Part shown: positions 1 through 7,835 of the stretch, in pieces
Layout of the letters: every line of letters begins with the position of its first letter
How positions within the stretch are numbered: position 1 is the first letter of the stretch
From: an uncultured Actinomycetes bacterium
GTDB lineage: Bacteria; Actinomycetota; Actinomycetes; Mycobacteriales; Mycobacteriaceae
DNA length: 24,014 nucleotides
Assembly (NCBI GenBank): GCA_903911165.1
Contig: CAIWCQ010000435.1
Coordinates: 1-24,014 of the forward strand
Reading direction: 5' to 3'
Position numbers and translations under genes: made by a program
The notes under the pieces: generated by a model
Seen by the model: only the letters and a program-made list of their open reading frames with translations
Database searches by the model: none
Told to the model about the DNA's origin: nothing

Positions 1-207
1 AATCGGACCGATCTCACCGTCGTCATTGCGGTCCAAGGATCCGGCGATGTCGTGCGAGGCGGTGGTTTGGCGGCGCCGCGCGGTCTCGAGCCGGTCGAGC
101 GCGTCGAGGCGTTCCAGCGCGGGCAGCCGGTCCCAGTCGATCCCGGCGACGGCGGCCACCGCGGCGTCGAGTGAGGCGAACACCTCAGCAACCGGAATCG
201 AAAGCAT
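1..207 (-). CDS. DUF222/13E12-repeat family protein (HNH endonuclease type), 5' part only
   Basis: Reading leftward from an ATG at 207 gives 69 codons with no stop, running off the window edge. The peptide begins MLSIPVAEVFASLDAAVAAV and continues through an acidic, Leu/Arg-rich helical stretch (residues 31-48, LERLDALDRLETARRR) typical of the DUF222 N-terminus of the mycobacterial 13E12 family. Full-length members usually end in an HNH endonuclease domain, which would lie outside this window. Family members are multicopy in mycobacteria, and in M. tuberculosis copies serve as integration targets for phiRv1-type prophages. The start is supported by a TATTAT hexamer six bases before the ATG. 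It is transcribed away from its neighbour. The family assignment comes from sequence feel over only 69 residues, so it is good but not certain, and I cannot tell whether the gene is intact. Confidence 0.72.
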   Translation of the reverse strand, partial: MLSIPVAEVFASLDAAVAAVAGIDWDRLPALERLDALDRLETARRRQTTASHDIAGSLDRNDDGEIGPI

Positions 208-213
208 GTTCGA

Positions 214-219
214 ATAATA
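214..219 (-). promoter_or_regulatory. -10 hexamer TATTAT, probable leaderless start of the DUF222 gene
   Basis: On the minus strand TATTAT is followed by six bases (TCGAAC) and then the ATG at 207. This TANNNT-to-start spacing is what leaderless mycobacterial transcripts show. No clear -35 is visible. Confidence 0.5.
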
Positions 220-241
220 AACCAGGCCCCCGACAAGAAAT

Positions 242-266
242 CATGCGCGGCAAAAAACATGCGCGG
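242..266. repeat. 9-bp direct repeat CATGCGCGG, 16-bp period
   Basis: CATGCGCGG occurs at 242-250 and again at 258-266, separated by CAAAAAA. It lies between the two divergent starts and just upstream of the -10 of the rightward gene, about where a -35 or an activator/repressor site would be. Function unknown; it may be coincidental. Confidence 0.4.
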
Positions 267-274
267 GGCGACCT

Positions 275-280
275 TAAGCT
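275..280 (+). promoter_or_regulatory. -10 hexamer TAAGCT, probable leaderless start of the Ddn-like gene
   Basis: TAAGCT is followed by six bases (TCCGGT) and the ATG at 287. There is no Shine-Dalgarno sequence before this ATG, which fits a leaderless transcript. Confidence 0.5.
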
Positions 281-286
281 TCCGGT

Positions 287-724
287 ATGCCGCTTACCGG
301 AGAATACGAACCCAGCACCTCGGATTGGGCCCGCGAGAACGCCGAGTTGTACATGCAATCCGGCGGAACCCGAGGTGTCGAATTGAAGGGCATGCCGGTC
401 GTCCTGCTGACCACGATCGGCGCCAAATCCGGCAAGCTGCGCAAAACGCCCTTGATGCGGGTTGAGCACAACGGCGAGTACGCTGTGGTCGCCTCGCTGG
501 GCGGGGCGCCGAAGCACCCGGTCTGGTACTTCAACATCGTCAAGAACCCCCGCGTCGAACTGCAGGACGGCACCGCATCTGGCGACTACGACGCCCGCGA
601 GGTGTCCGGCGATGAGAAGGCCCTCTGGTGGCAGCGGGCGGTGGCGGCCTATCCCGACTATGCGGATTACCAGCGCAAAACCGATCGCGCGATCCCGGTG
701 TTCGTGCTGACCCCGATTCACTGA
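287..724 (+). CDS. Nitroreductase/deazaflavin (F420)-dependent oxidoreductase family protein, Rv1558-like
   Basis: This 145-residue protein belongs to the Ddn-like family of small split-barrel proteins that bind the deazaflavin F420; M. tuberculosis Ddn activates pretomanid. Visible hallmarks are [20 protein letters not shown] (about residues 40-59), the [21 protein letters not shown] block (63-83) and a [10 protein letters not shown] strand (86-95), all characteristic of the family's cofactor-binding core. Length fits the family (about 140-150). The gene stands directly before ilvA with a 29-bp gap, the same order I recall for Rv1558-Rv1559 in M. tuberculosis, so the two are probably cotranscribed. 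The physiological substrate is unknown; F420-dependent quinone reduction has been shown for relatives. The start is the ATG just after a -10-like hexamer. Family assignment is firm; specific activity is inferred. Confidence 0.88.
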   Translation: MPLTGEYEPSTSDWARENAELYMQSGGTRGVELKGMPVVLLTTIGAKSGKLRKTPLMRVEHNGEYAVVASLGGAPKHPVWYFNIVKNPRVELQDGTASGDYDAREVSGDEKALWWQRAVAAYPDYADYQRKTDRAIPVFVLTPIH

Positions 725-753
725 TTTCACGGCTGCGGTGGCACCATTAATCG

Positions 754-2034
754 GTGTCCGCAGAACTGAGCAGCAAGCGCGTGTCGGGGCCGCTGTCCGC
801 GGCTGACATCGACGCGGCCGCACTGCGGGTCTCCGATGTGGTGCTGCGGACGCCACTTGAGTTCTGCGACCGGTTGTCGGTAGCCACCGGCGCGCAGGTT
901 TACCTCAAACGTGAAGACCTGCAGAGTGTGCGGTCCTACAAGGTGCGTGGCGCGTATAACCTGCTCAAGCAACTCGGCGAGGCCGAGTTGCGGGCCGGGG
1001 TGGTCTGTTCCTCGGCGGGTAATCACGCCCAGGGCTTCGCGTTGGCCTGCCGCTCGATGCAGATCCACGGCCGGGTCTACGTGCCCGGCAAGACGCCCAA
1101 ACAGAAGCGGGACCGTATCCGCTACCACGGCGGCGAGTTCATCGAGTTGATCGTCGGCGGCAGAACCTATGACGAGGCGGCGGCCGCGGCACTCGACGAT
1201 GTTGCCCGCACCGGAGCGACACTGGTTCCGCCCTACGACGATCTGCGCACCATGGCCGGGCAGGGCACCATCGCCGTCGAGATCCTCGACCAACTCGGCC
1301 GCGAACCCGATCTGGTGGTGATCGGAGTCGGCGGCGGAGGCTGCATCTCAGGTGTCACCGCCTACCTGGCCGAGCGCACCACCACTACCGCTGTCCTGGG
1401 TGTCGAACCCGCCGGGGCGGCCTCGATGATCGCCGCGCTGGCTGCAGGCGAGCCGGTGACCCTCGAACACGTCGACCAATTCGTCGACGGCGCGGCCGTC
1501 AAGCGTGCCGGCACGCTGACGTTCCAGGTGCTGGCCGCCGCCGGTGACATGGTGACCGTGACCGCCGTGGACGAAGGCGCGGTGTGCACGGCGATGCTCG
1601 ACCTCTATCAGAGTGAGGGAATCATCGCCGAGCCCGCGGGTGCGCTGTCGGTGGCCGGTCTGCTCGAGTCCGACGTGGCGCCGGGATCGACGGTGGTGTG
1701 CCTGATCGGGGGAGGCAACAACGACGTCTCCCGCTACGGCGAGGTTCTGGAACGCTCCCTGGTGCATCTGGGCCTCAAGCACTACTTCCTGGTGGATTTT
1801 CCGCAGGAACCGGGAGCGCTGCGGCGTTTCCTCGACGAGATTCTGGGTCCGGGTGACGACATCACGCTGTTCGAGTACGTCAAGCGCAACAACCGGGAGA
1901 CCGGCGAGGCCCTAGTCGGGATCGAACTCGGTTCGGCGGCTGGTTTGGAGGGGTTGCGCTCCCGGATGGCTGAATCGGGCCTGCAGGTCGAAGCTCTGGA
2001 ACCAGGTTCGCCGGCGTACCGGTACCTGACCTAG
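754..2034 (+). CDS. ilvA: Threonine dehydratase (threonine ammonia-lyase), biosynthetic
   Basis: PLP enzyme that deaminates L-threonine to 2-oxobutanoate, the first committed step of isoleucine synthesis, in the cytosol. The 426-residue protein has the fold-type II catalytic domain first: the PLP lysine is K63 in VRSYKVRGAY, followed by the substrate loop SSAGNHAQGFA and the glycine-rich phosphate loop VVIGVGGGGCISGV. A single C-terminal ACT-like regulatory domain starts near LKHYFLVDFPQEPGALRRFL, where isoleucine feedback would act. This is shorter than the two-ACT E. coli enzyme (about 514 residues) and matches the actinobacterial short form. I take the GTG at 754 because the protein aligns from there; no strong ribosome site is visible and it probably depends on the upstream oxidoreductase gene. 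It converges on glgX with 27 bp between the stops. Confidence 0.96.
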   Translation: MSAELSSKRVSGPLSAADIDAAALRVSDVVLRTPLEFCDRLSVATGAQVYLKREDLQSVRSYKVRGAYNLLKQLGEAELRAGVVCSSAGNHAQGFALACRSMQIHGRVYVPGKTPKQKRDRIRYHGGEFIELIVGGRTYDEAAAAALDDVARTGATLVPPYDDLRTMAGQGTIAVEILDQLGREPDLVVIGVGGGGCISGVTAYLAERTTTTAVLGVEPAGAASMIAALAAGEPVTLEHVDQFVDGAAVKRAGTLTFQVLAAAGDMVTVTAVDEGAVCTAMLDLYQSEGIIAEPAGALSVAGLLESDVAPGSTVVCLIGGGNNDVSRYGEVLERSLVHLGLKHYFLVDFPQEPGALRRFLDEILGPGDDITLFEYVKRNNRETGEALVGIELGSAAGLEGLRSRMAESGLQVEALEPGSPAYRYLT

Positions 2035-2061
2035 GACGGTCCTGAGCGCATCACCGCGACG

Positions 2062-4218
2062 CTAACCGGTCTTTTGAAGCACGACCACCGACCGGCCCTG
2101 GACGGTAAATCTGTCCCCGGCCGCAACGCGTTGCTCGGTTGCGCCCTGGGGGTGGAAGGTGTCGATGACGGCCTGCCACTCCCGCGCGTAGGGGGTCTCG
2201 GGTAGGACGAAGTCTATCGCGTAGGCGTGGGCGTTGAAGCACAGCAGGAACGAATCGTCGATGATGCGCTCGCCGCGGGCGTCAGGTTCGCGCAGTGCCT
2301 CGCCGTTGAGGCCCACCGCCACGGATTTGATACCCGAGTGCCAGTCGTCGGACGTCATCTCGACACCGTCGCGCGTGAGCCAGTAGATGTCGCGCATCTG
2401 ATGGGGGCTCGCCGAGGGCCTACCGTCAAAGAAGCGCCGCCGCCGGAACACCGGGTGATCGACACGCAGTGCGGTCATCTTGCGGGTGAACGCCAGTATG
2501 TCGGCGTACTGGCCGGCCCCGTCCCAGTCCATCCAGGTGACCTCGTTGTCCTGGCAGTAGCCGTTGTTATTGCCGCGCTGGGTTCGACCGATCTCGTCGC
2601 CGTGGCTGATCATCGGGGTGCCTTGGGACAGCATCAACGTGGCCATGATGTTGCGCATCTGCCGGTGCCGCAGAGCCAGGATCTCCGGGTCGTCGGTGGG
2701 CCCTTCCACCCCGCAGTTCCAGGATCGGTTGTGGCTCTCGCCGTCGCGGTTCCCCTCGCCGTTGGCCTCGTTGTGTTTCTCGTTGTACGACACCAGATCC
2801 GCCAGCGTGAAGCCGTCGTGACAGGTGAGAAAGTTGATGCTGGCGATGGGACGACGCCCGGTGGCCTCGTAGAGATCCGACGATCCGGTCAGCCGGGACG
2901 CGAACTCGCCCAGGGTGGCCTGCTGACCACGCCAGTAGTCGCGCATGGTGTCGCGGTACTTGCCGTTCCATTCCGTCCACAGCCCGGGGAAGTTACCCAC
3001 CTGATAGCCGCCTTCGCCGATGTCCCAGGGTTCGGCGATCAGCTTGACCTGACTGATCACCGGATCCTGCTGAACCAGGTCGAAGAAGGCCGAGAGTCGG
3101 TCGACGTCGTAGAACTCCCGCGCCAGGGTGGAGGCGAGGTCGAAACGGAAACCATCGACGTGCATCTCCAGCACCCAGTAGCGCAGCGAGTCCATGATCA
3201 GTTGCAGGGTGTGCGGGTGACGTGCGTTGAGACTGTTGCCGGTACCGGTGAAGTCCTTGTAGTGCCGAAGATCGCCGTCGAGGAGCCGATAGTAGGCGGC
3301 GTTGTCGATGCCGCGGAAATTGATCGTCGGGCCGAGGTGGTCGCCCTCGGCGGTGTGGTTGTAGACAACATCGAGGATCACCTCGATCCCGGCGTTGTGG
3401 AATGACCGCACCATCGACTTGAACTCCGCCACCGCGGATCCGGCTTTATGGGTCGCCGCGTACTGGTAGTGCGGGGCGAAGAAGCCGAAAGTGTTGTAGC
3501 CCCAGTAGTTTCGCAAGCCCAGTTGCAGCAGTCGCTTGTCGTGCATGAACTGGTGGATCGGCATCAATTCGATCGCGGTGACGTTGAGCGATTTGAGGTG
3601 TTCGATCACCGCCGGATGGGCAAGGCCGGAATAGGTGCCGCGCAGTTCCTCGGGAATCCTCGGATGGGTTTGGGTCATCCCCTTGACATGTGCCTCGTAG
3701 ATGATCGTCTGGTGGTAGGGGATTCGCGGTGGGTGGTCGGAACCCCAGTCGAAGAAAGGGTTGATCACCACGCTGGTCATGGTGTGGCCCAGTGAGTCGA
3801 CCATGGGCGGGGTACCACCGGAGGCGGGATCTTCGGCGTTGAGGTCGTAGGAATACAGCGCCTGGCTGAAGTCGAAGTCTCCGTGGAAGGACTTGCCGTA
3901 CGGGTCGAGCAGTAGCTTGCTGGCGTCGCAGCGCTGCCCTTCTGCGGGGTTCCACGGCCCATGAATCCGGAACCCGTAGCGCTGTCCGGGCGTGACGGTC
4001 GGCAGGTAGCAATGCCAGACGAACCCGTCGACCTCGTCGAGGTTGATCCGGGTCTCGGCGCCGTCGCCGTCGATCAGGCAGAGTTCCACCCTTTCGGCGA
4101 CCTCGGAGAACACCGAGAAGTTGGTCCCGGCGCCGTCATAGGTCGCACCCAGGGGGTAGGCGGTTCCGGGCCAGACGGATCCGGGCCAGACGGTGGTCCG
4201 CACGTATTCGCCTGCCAT
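2062..4218 (-). CDS. glgX: Glycogen debranching enzyme GlgX/TreX (isoamylase-type, GH13)
   Basis: Hydrolyses alpha-1,6 branches of glycogen or maltodextrin in the cytosol; in mycobacteria the TreX product feeds the TreY-TreZ route to trehalose. The 718-residue protein has an N-terminal CBM48 (roughly residues 17-115) and a GH13 barrel. Visible catalytic regions are DVVYNH (283-288), the nucleophile D360 in VDGFRFDLAS, the acid/base E396 in LIAEPWDIGEGGY, and D468 in FLTCHDGFTLADLV. Length equals that of M. tuberculosis TreX (about 720). The ATG start is supported by a TAGGGT hexamer six bases upstream. It lies 41 bp downstream of sucT on the same strand, so read-through is possible. Notably treY and treZ, which follow treX in M. 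tuberculosis and M. smegmatis, are absent: ilvA comes next. Confidence 0.95.
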   Translation of the reverse strand: MAGEYVRTTVWPGSVWPGTAYPLGATYDGAGTNFSVFSEVAERVELCLIDGDGAETRINLDEVDGFVWHCYLPTVTPGQRYGFRIHGPWNPAEGQRCDASKLLLDPYGKSFHGDFDFSQALYSYDLNAEDPASGGTPPMVDSLGHTMTSVVINPFFDWGSDHPPRIPYHQTIIYEAHVKGMTQTHPRIPEELRGTYSGLAHPAVIEHLKSLNVTAIELMPIHQFMHDKRLLQLGLRNYWGYNTFGFFAPHYQYAATHKAGSAVAEFKSMVRSFHNAGIEVILDVVYNHTAEGDHLGPTINFRGIDNAAYYRLLDGDLRHYKDFTGTGNSLNARHPHTLQLIMDSLRYWVLEMHVDGFRFDLASTLAREFYDVDRLSAFFDLVQQDPVISQVKLIAEPWDIGEGGYQVGNFPGLWTEWNGKYRDTMRDYWRGQQATLGEFASRLTGSSDLYEATGRRPIASINFLTCHDGFTLADLVSYNEKHNEANGEGNRDGESHNRSWNCGVEGPTDDPEILALRHRQMRNIMATLMLSQGTPMISHGDEIGRTQRGNNNGYCQDNEVTWMDWDGAGQYADILAFTRKMTALRVDHPVFRRRRFFDGRPSASPHQMRDIYWLTRDGVEMTSDDWHSGIKSVAVGLNGEALREPDARGERIIDDSFLLCFNAHAYAIDFVLPETPYAREWQAVIDTFHPQGATEQRVAAGDRFTVQGRSVVVLQKTG

Positions 4219-4224
4219 TCGTCG

Positions 4225-4230
4225 ACCCTA
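4225..4230 (-). promoter_or_regulatory. -10 hexamer TAGGGT, possible leaderless start of glgX
   Basis: On the minus strand TAGGGT is followed by CGACGA and the glgX ATG. It would give glgX its own promoter inside the 41-bp gap after sucT. There is no purine-rich ribosome site, consistent with a leaderless message. Confidence 0.42.
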
Positions 4231-4259
4231 TCGGCCGACGGCAGGTCCCGCGGGGGTTG

Positions 4260-6416
4260 TCACCACCACCCGGTGGCGGCACCGATCTGGCGACCGAGTT
4301 CGGGCGTGAGAGTGCGCATATAGGTTGCCGACAGGTGGTGGGCGTCGTGGTAGACGAGAACGTTGCCCTCGACGGCCCGGCAGTAGTCGGCCCGGCACAC
4401 CGCGTCGCTCATGTCGAGGACCTTCAGCAGGGGGAATCGACTGACGAAGTCCAGGGTCTGATTGCGTTCGGAGAGCACCAGGGAGCGCTGGACGCCACAG
4501 GACACCGCGTTTCCGCCCATGGCGAGGCAGTCGGCCGGCCTGAACGGCTTTCCGTTGCGAACCAGCCATGGCGTGTCCCGCATCGCCAAAATCGGAATCT
4601 TGTTGTCGGTCAATGTCTTCCAGATACCGGCGTAGGCACCTGGCATCACATCGCCGGGCTTGATGTTCCATGGCCGCGTCGAGGTAGTGAACACGTAGTC
4701 GGGGCGGTCTGAGATCAGCCGGGCCATCACTCGCTCGTTCCACACCCGGCACTCGGGGTAGGGCCGGTTGTCTCCCATCACCAACGGCTTCTGCTCGGTC
4801 GTCAGCGGGCAGCCCATCTTGAGATAGGTGACCACTTTGAAGTGGTGCTCGGTGCCCAGGATGTCCAGGGCGGTGATCCAGTGTTCGGCGTGTGACCCGC
4901 CCGCCAGGGCGATGGTCCGGGTGGCCGAGAGGTCGCCGTAGCTGCAGTTGACGATGCCGACGTTGTCGAAATCGCTGATGCAGCCGTCATTGGTGGACTT
5001 CGGCAGATCGTCGGCCGCTTCCAAAACGCCCGGCCGGAACGGCAGCGGGGGCACCGGGGCGTTGTCAAGCAGTGCGTGCGCGCCCGGGTAGCCGGTTGCC
5101 TCCAGCGCGGCCAGTTGGGCCGCGGCGTCGGCGCGTTGGTCCAGAACGTGTTCACGCCAACTGAAGGATGTGGCGGTCAGCGCCACCCCGAGCAGCACGA
5201 CGGCGGTACCCGCGACGATGGTCGGCCGGGGCAACCGCTGCCGCCATCCCCGACCCGGTGCCGTGGCATCGGTACGTCGCGCGCGCAGTGGCTCCTCGAC
5301 GAAACGCATGGTCAGATACGCCAGCAATCCGGAGATCAGCAAAATGATCCCGCCGTCCTGCGCGGTGGCGTGCGAACCCCCGGTGTAGGCGAGCCAAAAG
5401 ATCAGCAGCGGCCAGTGCCACAGATACAGCGAGTACGCCATCGAGCCCAGCGCGACCAGTGGCGGGCTCGCCAGCAGCCGGCTGGGAAGGGGCAGGCGGC
5501 CCTGCATTCCCGGGTCACCCGTGCGATTCGCCGCGGCCAGAATCAGCAGCACCGTAGCTCCCACCGGCACCAGCGCCCAGGGGCCGGGGAACTGCATGAC
5601 GCCGTCGATCAGCGCACCGCAGGACAGCACCGCCGCCAGGCCGACGGCGGCCAGCACGGTCCGAAGCCACATCGGCCAGCGAACGTAGGGCACCAGCGCA
5701 CCCGCCAGGACGCCGACAAGCAGTTCCCAGGCGCGGGCGAAGCTGTCGTAGTAGGCCGTTGTCTGGTCGGCGTGGTGGGCCACAATCGCGTAGCCGAACG
5801 ATGCGACGGCCAGAATGCCCAATAGCCCGATGAACACCGGCCGGAGTCGCCCGCCCAGCGGTCTGCGCGCCAACGCGGCGAGCATCAGCACCAGGGCGAG
5901 CAGGGCGATATAGAACTGGCCCTGCACCGACATCGACCAGATGTGCTGCAGCGGTGATACCGCCTCGCCCGCGCTCAGATAGTTCGACGCCGTCGCGGCC
6001 AGTTCCCAGTTCTGGAAATAACCCAGGCTCGCGAGGCTCTGGTCGGCGAATGACTCCCAGCGGGTCTGGGGCTGCACCGCGACGGTTAGTACCGCGGAGG
6101 CGGCAAGCACCACGATCAACGCGGGCAGAAGCCGCCGGGCGAGACGTGTGACATGCGGCCACGGTGCCAGCGAGCTTCCAGGCGTCAGCGCGGTGCGCAG
6201 CAGCGAACCTCCGAAGAAGTATCCCGACAGCACCAGGAAGACGTCGACGCCGCCGGAAACCCGCCCGAACCAGATATGGAAGACGGCCACCAATGCGATC
6301 GCGACACCGCGCAGGCCGTCAAGGTCATGGCGATACGCCACCGGTGCGGCCGAGACGGGCGGCAGTGGCGGTGCAATTGGCGCCGGCGGCGGCCGGAACA
6401 GGGTTGACGTGGACAT
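4260..6416 (-). CDS. sucT: Membrane acyltransferase with SGNH domain, SucT-like (arabinan succinyltransferase)
   Basis: A 718-residue integral membrane protein of the acyltransferase-3/OafA type with a C-terminal SGNH domain. From memory, its orthologues Rv1565c/MSMEG_3187 (SucT) succinylate arabinogalactan and lipoarabinomannan. A proline-rich cytosolic N-terminus (residues 8-25) precedes the R-x10-H catalytic motif R36...H47 and a series of about ten hydrophobic helices to about residue 415. A linker leads to the extracytoplasmic SGNH domain: S508 in ALAGGSHAEHW, and D691/H694 in DAHHLS. The serine block reads GGSH, not the usual GDSH. Length matches Rv1565c (about 729). glgX lies downstream and bioA is divergent. 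Function by orthology is likely; the acyl donor and acceptor cannot be read from sequence. Confidence 0.87.
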   Translation of the reverse strand: MSTSTLFRPPPAPIAPPLPPVSAAPVAYRHDLDGLRGVAIALVAVFHIWFGRVSGGVDVFLVLSGYFFGGSLLRTALTPGSSLAPWPHVTRLARRLLPALIVVLAASAVLTVAVQPQTRWESFADQSLASLGYFQNWELAATASNYLSAGEAVSPLQHIWSMSVQGQFYIALLALVLMLAALARRPLGGRLRPVFIGLLGILAVASFGYAIVAHHADQTTAYYDSFARAWELLVGVLAGALVPYVRWPMWLRTVLAAVGLAAVLSCGALIDGVMQFPGPWALVPVGATVLLILAAANRTGDPGMQGRLPLPSRLLASPPLVALGSMAYSLYLWHWPLLIFWLAYTGGSHATAQDGGIILLISGLLAYLTMRFVEEPLRARRTDATAPGRGWRQRLPRPTIVAGTAVVLLGVALTATSFSWREHVLDQRADAAAQLAALEATGYPGAHALLDNAPVPPLPFRPGVLEAADDLPKSTNDGCISDFDNVGIVNCSYGDLSATRTIALAGGSHAEHWITALDILGTEHHFKVVTYLKMGCPLTTEQKPLVMGDNRPYPECRVWNERVMARLISDRPDYVFTTSTRPWNIKPGDVMPGAYAGIWKTLTDNKIPILAMRDTPWLVRNGKPFRPADCLAMGGNAVSCGVQRSLVLSERNQTLDFVSRFPLLKVLDMSDAVCRADYCRAVEGNVLVYHDAHHLSATYMRTLTPELGRQIGAATGWW

Positions 6417-6427
6417 GATCGACCGTC

Positions 6428-6433
6428 AATCTA
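6428..6433 (-). promoter_or_regulatory. Possible -10 hexamer TAGATT for sucT
   Basis: On the minus strand TAGATT lies 11 bases before the sucT ATG at 6416, giving a predicted leader of only a few bases. An inverted TTGACG...CGTCAA pair flanks the start codon (about 6403-6428) and could be an operator. Weak evidence. Confidence 0.3.
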
Positions 6434-6465
6434 CCCAATTCGGCGAGACCGGACTGCTGCGGCGC

Positions 6466-6535
6466 GGCGTCGGGGCTGGGCGTCGGGGCAGGGCGTCGGA
6501 TGAGGCTGACCATGGCGTCGGATTAGGCTGACCAG
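6466..6535. repeat. Nested tandem repeats in the bioA promoter region
   Basis: The core GGCGTCGG occurs four times, at 6466, 6479, 6492 and 6514. The first two intervals are 13 bp (unit GGCGTCGGGGCTG then GGCGTCGGGGCAG). The last two copies head a 22-bp unit repeated twice with three mismatches; it contains AGGCTGACCA, which in the second copy forms the bioA -10 region. The array fills the space immediately upstream of the bioA start codon. It could be a slippage-prone promoter element or a set of protein-binding sites. Confidence 0.75.
6524..6529 (+). promoter_or_regulatory. -10 hexamer TAGGCT, probable leaderless start of bioA
   Basis: TAGGCT is followed by seven bases (GACCAGC) and the bioA GTG at 6537. 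The block TAGGCTGACCAGCGTG closely matches the one before bioB (TAACCTGACCTGCGTG). No ribosome binding site is visible. Confidence 0.5.
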
Positions 6536-6536
6536 C

Positions 6537-7829
6537 GTGTCGGCGCTGACCCCGGAACAGATCAGCGCCATCGATGCCGCACACGTCTGGCATCCCTATA
6601 GCGCCTTCGGCGCCGACGCGGTACCGCCGGTGGTCGCGGTGGGCGCAGAGGGTGCCTGGCTGACCGTGATCACCGATGGCGCGCACGTTCGCGTGCTCGA
6701 CGCGATGGCGTCATGGTGGACGGCGATCCACGGACACGGCCACCCGGACCTCGATGCGGCGATCAGTCGGCAGTTGCAGGTGCTCAACCACGTGATGTTC
6801 GGCGGTCTCACCCACGAGCCTGCCGCCCGGCTTGCCGGACTCCTGGTGGACATCACGCCGGTCGGGCTGGACACTGTTTTCTTCTCCGACTCCGGTTCAG
6901 TGGCCGTCGAGGTGGCGGTGAAGATGGCATTGCAGTACTGGCGAGGCAGGGGCCGGCACTCCAAAAACCGCCTGATGACCTGGCGCGGCGGCTATCACGG
7001 CGACACCTTCACCCCGATGAGCGTGTGCGATCCCGACGGCGGAATGCACTCGCTCTGGCACGACGTCTTGGCCGCCCAGGTGTTCGCCGGACAAGTTCCG
7101 ACGGCCTACGACACGGAGTATGTCGCCGCATTCGAGGCCCAGTTAGCCTCCAGCGCCGACGAACTGGCCGCGGTCATCGTCGAACCGGTGGTCCAGGGCG
7201 CCGGCGGTATGCGGTTCCACGATCCCCGCTACCTGGTGGATCTGCGGGCGATCTGCGACCGCCACGACGTGCTGCTGATCTTCGACGAGATCGCCACCGG
7301 TTTCGGCCGTACCGGGGAATTATTTGCTGCCGATCACGCGCACGTGACCCCCGACATCATGTGCGTCGGCAAAGCGCTCACCGGTGGCTACCTCACCCTG
7401 GCCGCTACCCTGTGCACGTCGTCCATCGCCCGCGCGATCAGTACCGGCGAGGCCGGCGCGCTGATGCACGGGCCGACGTTCATGGCGAATCCGTTGGCGT
7501 GCGCGGTGGCGGTGGCATCGGAGGAACTGCTGCTGCGGCAAGACTGGCGGTCGCGGGTCGCCGAGATCAGCGCGGGCTTGGTCGCCGGGTTGGAACCGGC
7601 GCGGGCACTGCCCGGGGTTGCCGACGTTCGGGTGTGCGGAGCCATCGGGGTGATCGAGATGCACCGGCCTGTCGACATGAGAGTGGCCACGGCGGTCGCG
7701 CTCGAACACGGCGTTTGGCTGCGGCCGTTCCGCACCCTGATCTATGTGATGCCGCCGTTCATCTGCACGCCCGAGGAGGTCGACCGGATCACCTCCGCCA
7801 TGGTGGCGGTGGCGCGGGCTCTAGGCTAG
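6537..7829 (+). CDS. bioA: Adenosylmethionine-8-amino-7-oxononanoate aminotransferase
   Basis: PLP-dependent class III aminotransferase that moves an amino group from S-adenosylmethionine to KAPA (7-keto-8-aminopelargonate), forming DAPA; the middle step of biotin synthesis. Within 430 residues, visible elements are the N-terminal HVWHPYSAF (16-24), [18 protein letters not shown] (118-135), [20 protein letters not shown], the PLP-ring aspartate D250 in [14 protein letters not shown], and the Schiff-base lysine K279 in [10 protein letters not shown]. Length agrees with M. tuberculosis BioA (about 437), a known drug target. The GTG start follows a -10 at leaderless spacing. It heads the cluster, with bioF six bases downstream, and is divergent from sucT over a 120-bp region that carries tandem repeats. 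Confidence 0.96.
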   Translation: MSALTPEQISAIDAAHVWHPYSAFGADAVPPVVAVGAEGAWLTVITDGAHVRVLDAMASWWTAIHGHGHPDLDAAISRQLQVLNHVMFGGLTHEPAARLAGLLVDITPVGLDTVFFSDSGSVAVEVAVKMALQYWRGRGRHSKNRLMTWRGGYHGDTFTPMSVCDPDGGMHSLWHDVLAAQVFAGQVPTAYDTEYVAAFEAQLASSADELAAVIVEPVVQGAGGMRFHDPRYLVDLRAICDRHDVLLIFDEIATGFGRTGELFAADHAHVTPDIMCVGKALTGGYLTLAATLCTSSIARAISTGEAGALMHGPTFMANPLACAVAVASEELLLRQDWRSRVAEISAGLVAGLEPARALPGVADVRVCGAIGVIEMHRPVDMRVATAVALEHGVWLRPFRTLIYVMPPFICTPEEVDRITSAMVAVARALG

Positions 7830-7835
7830 GCACCG

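Noticed and set aside
2227..3405. Long open frame (392 codons) on the plus strand opposite glgX
   Set aside because: It is antisense to a clear GH13 enzyme with all catalytic motifs; the composition is that of a high-GC shadow frame and no family motif is present.
6417..6536. BioQ-type repressor palindrome upstream of bioA
   Set aside because: I could not find a clear palindrome matching what I recall of BioQ sites; only tandem repeats are visible.
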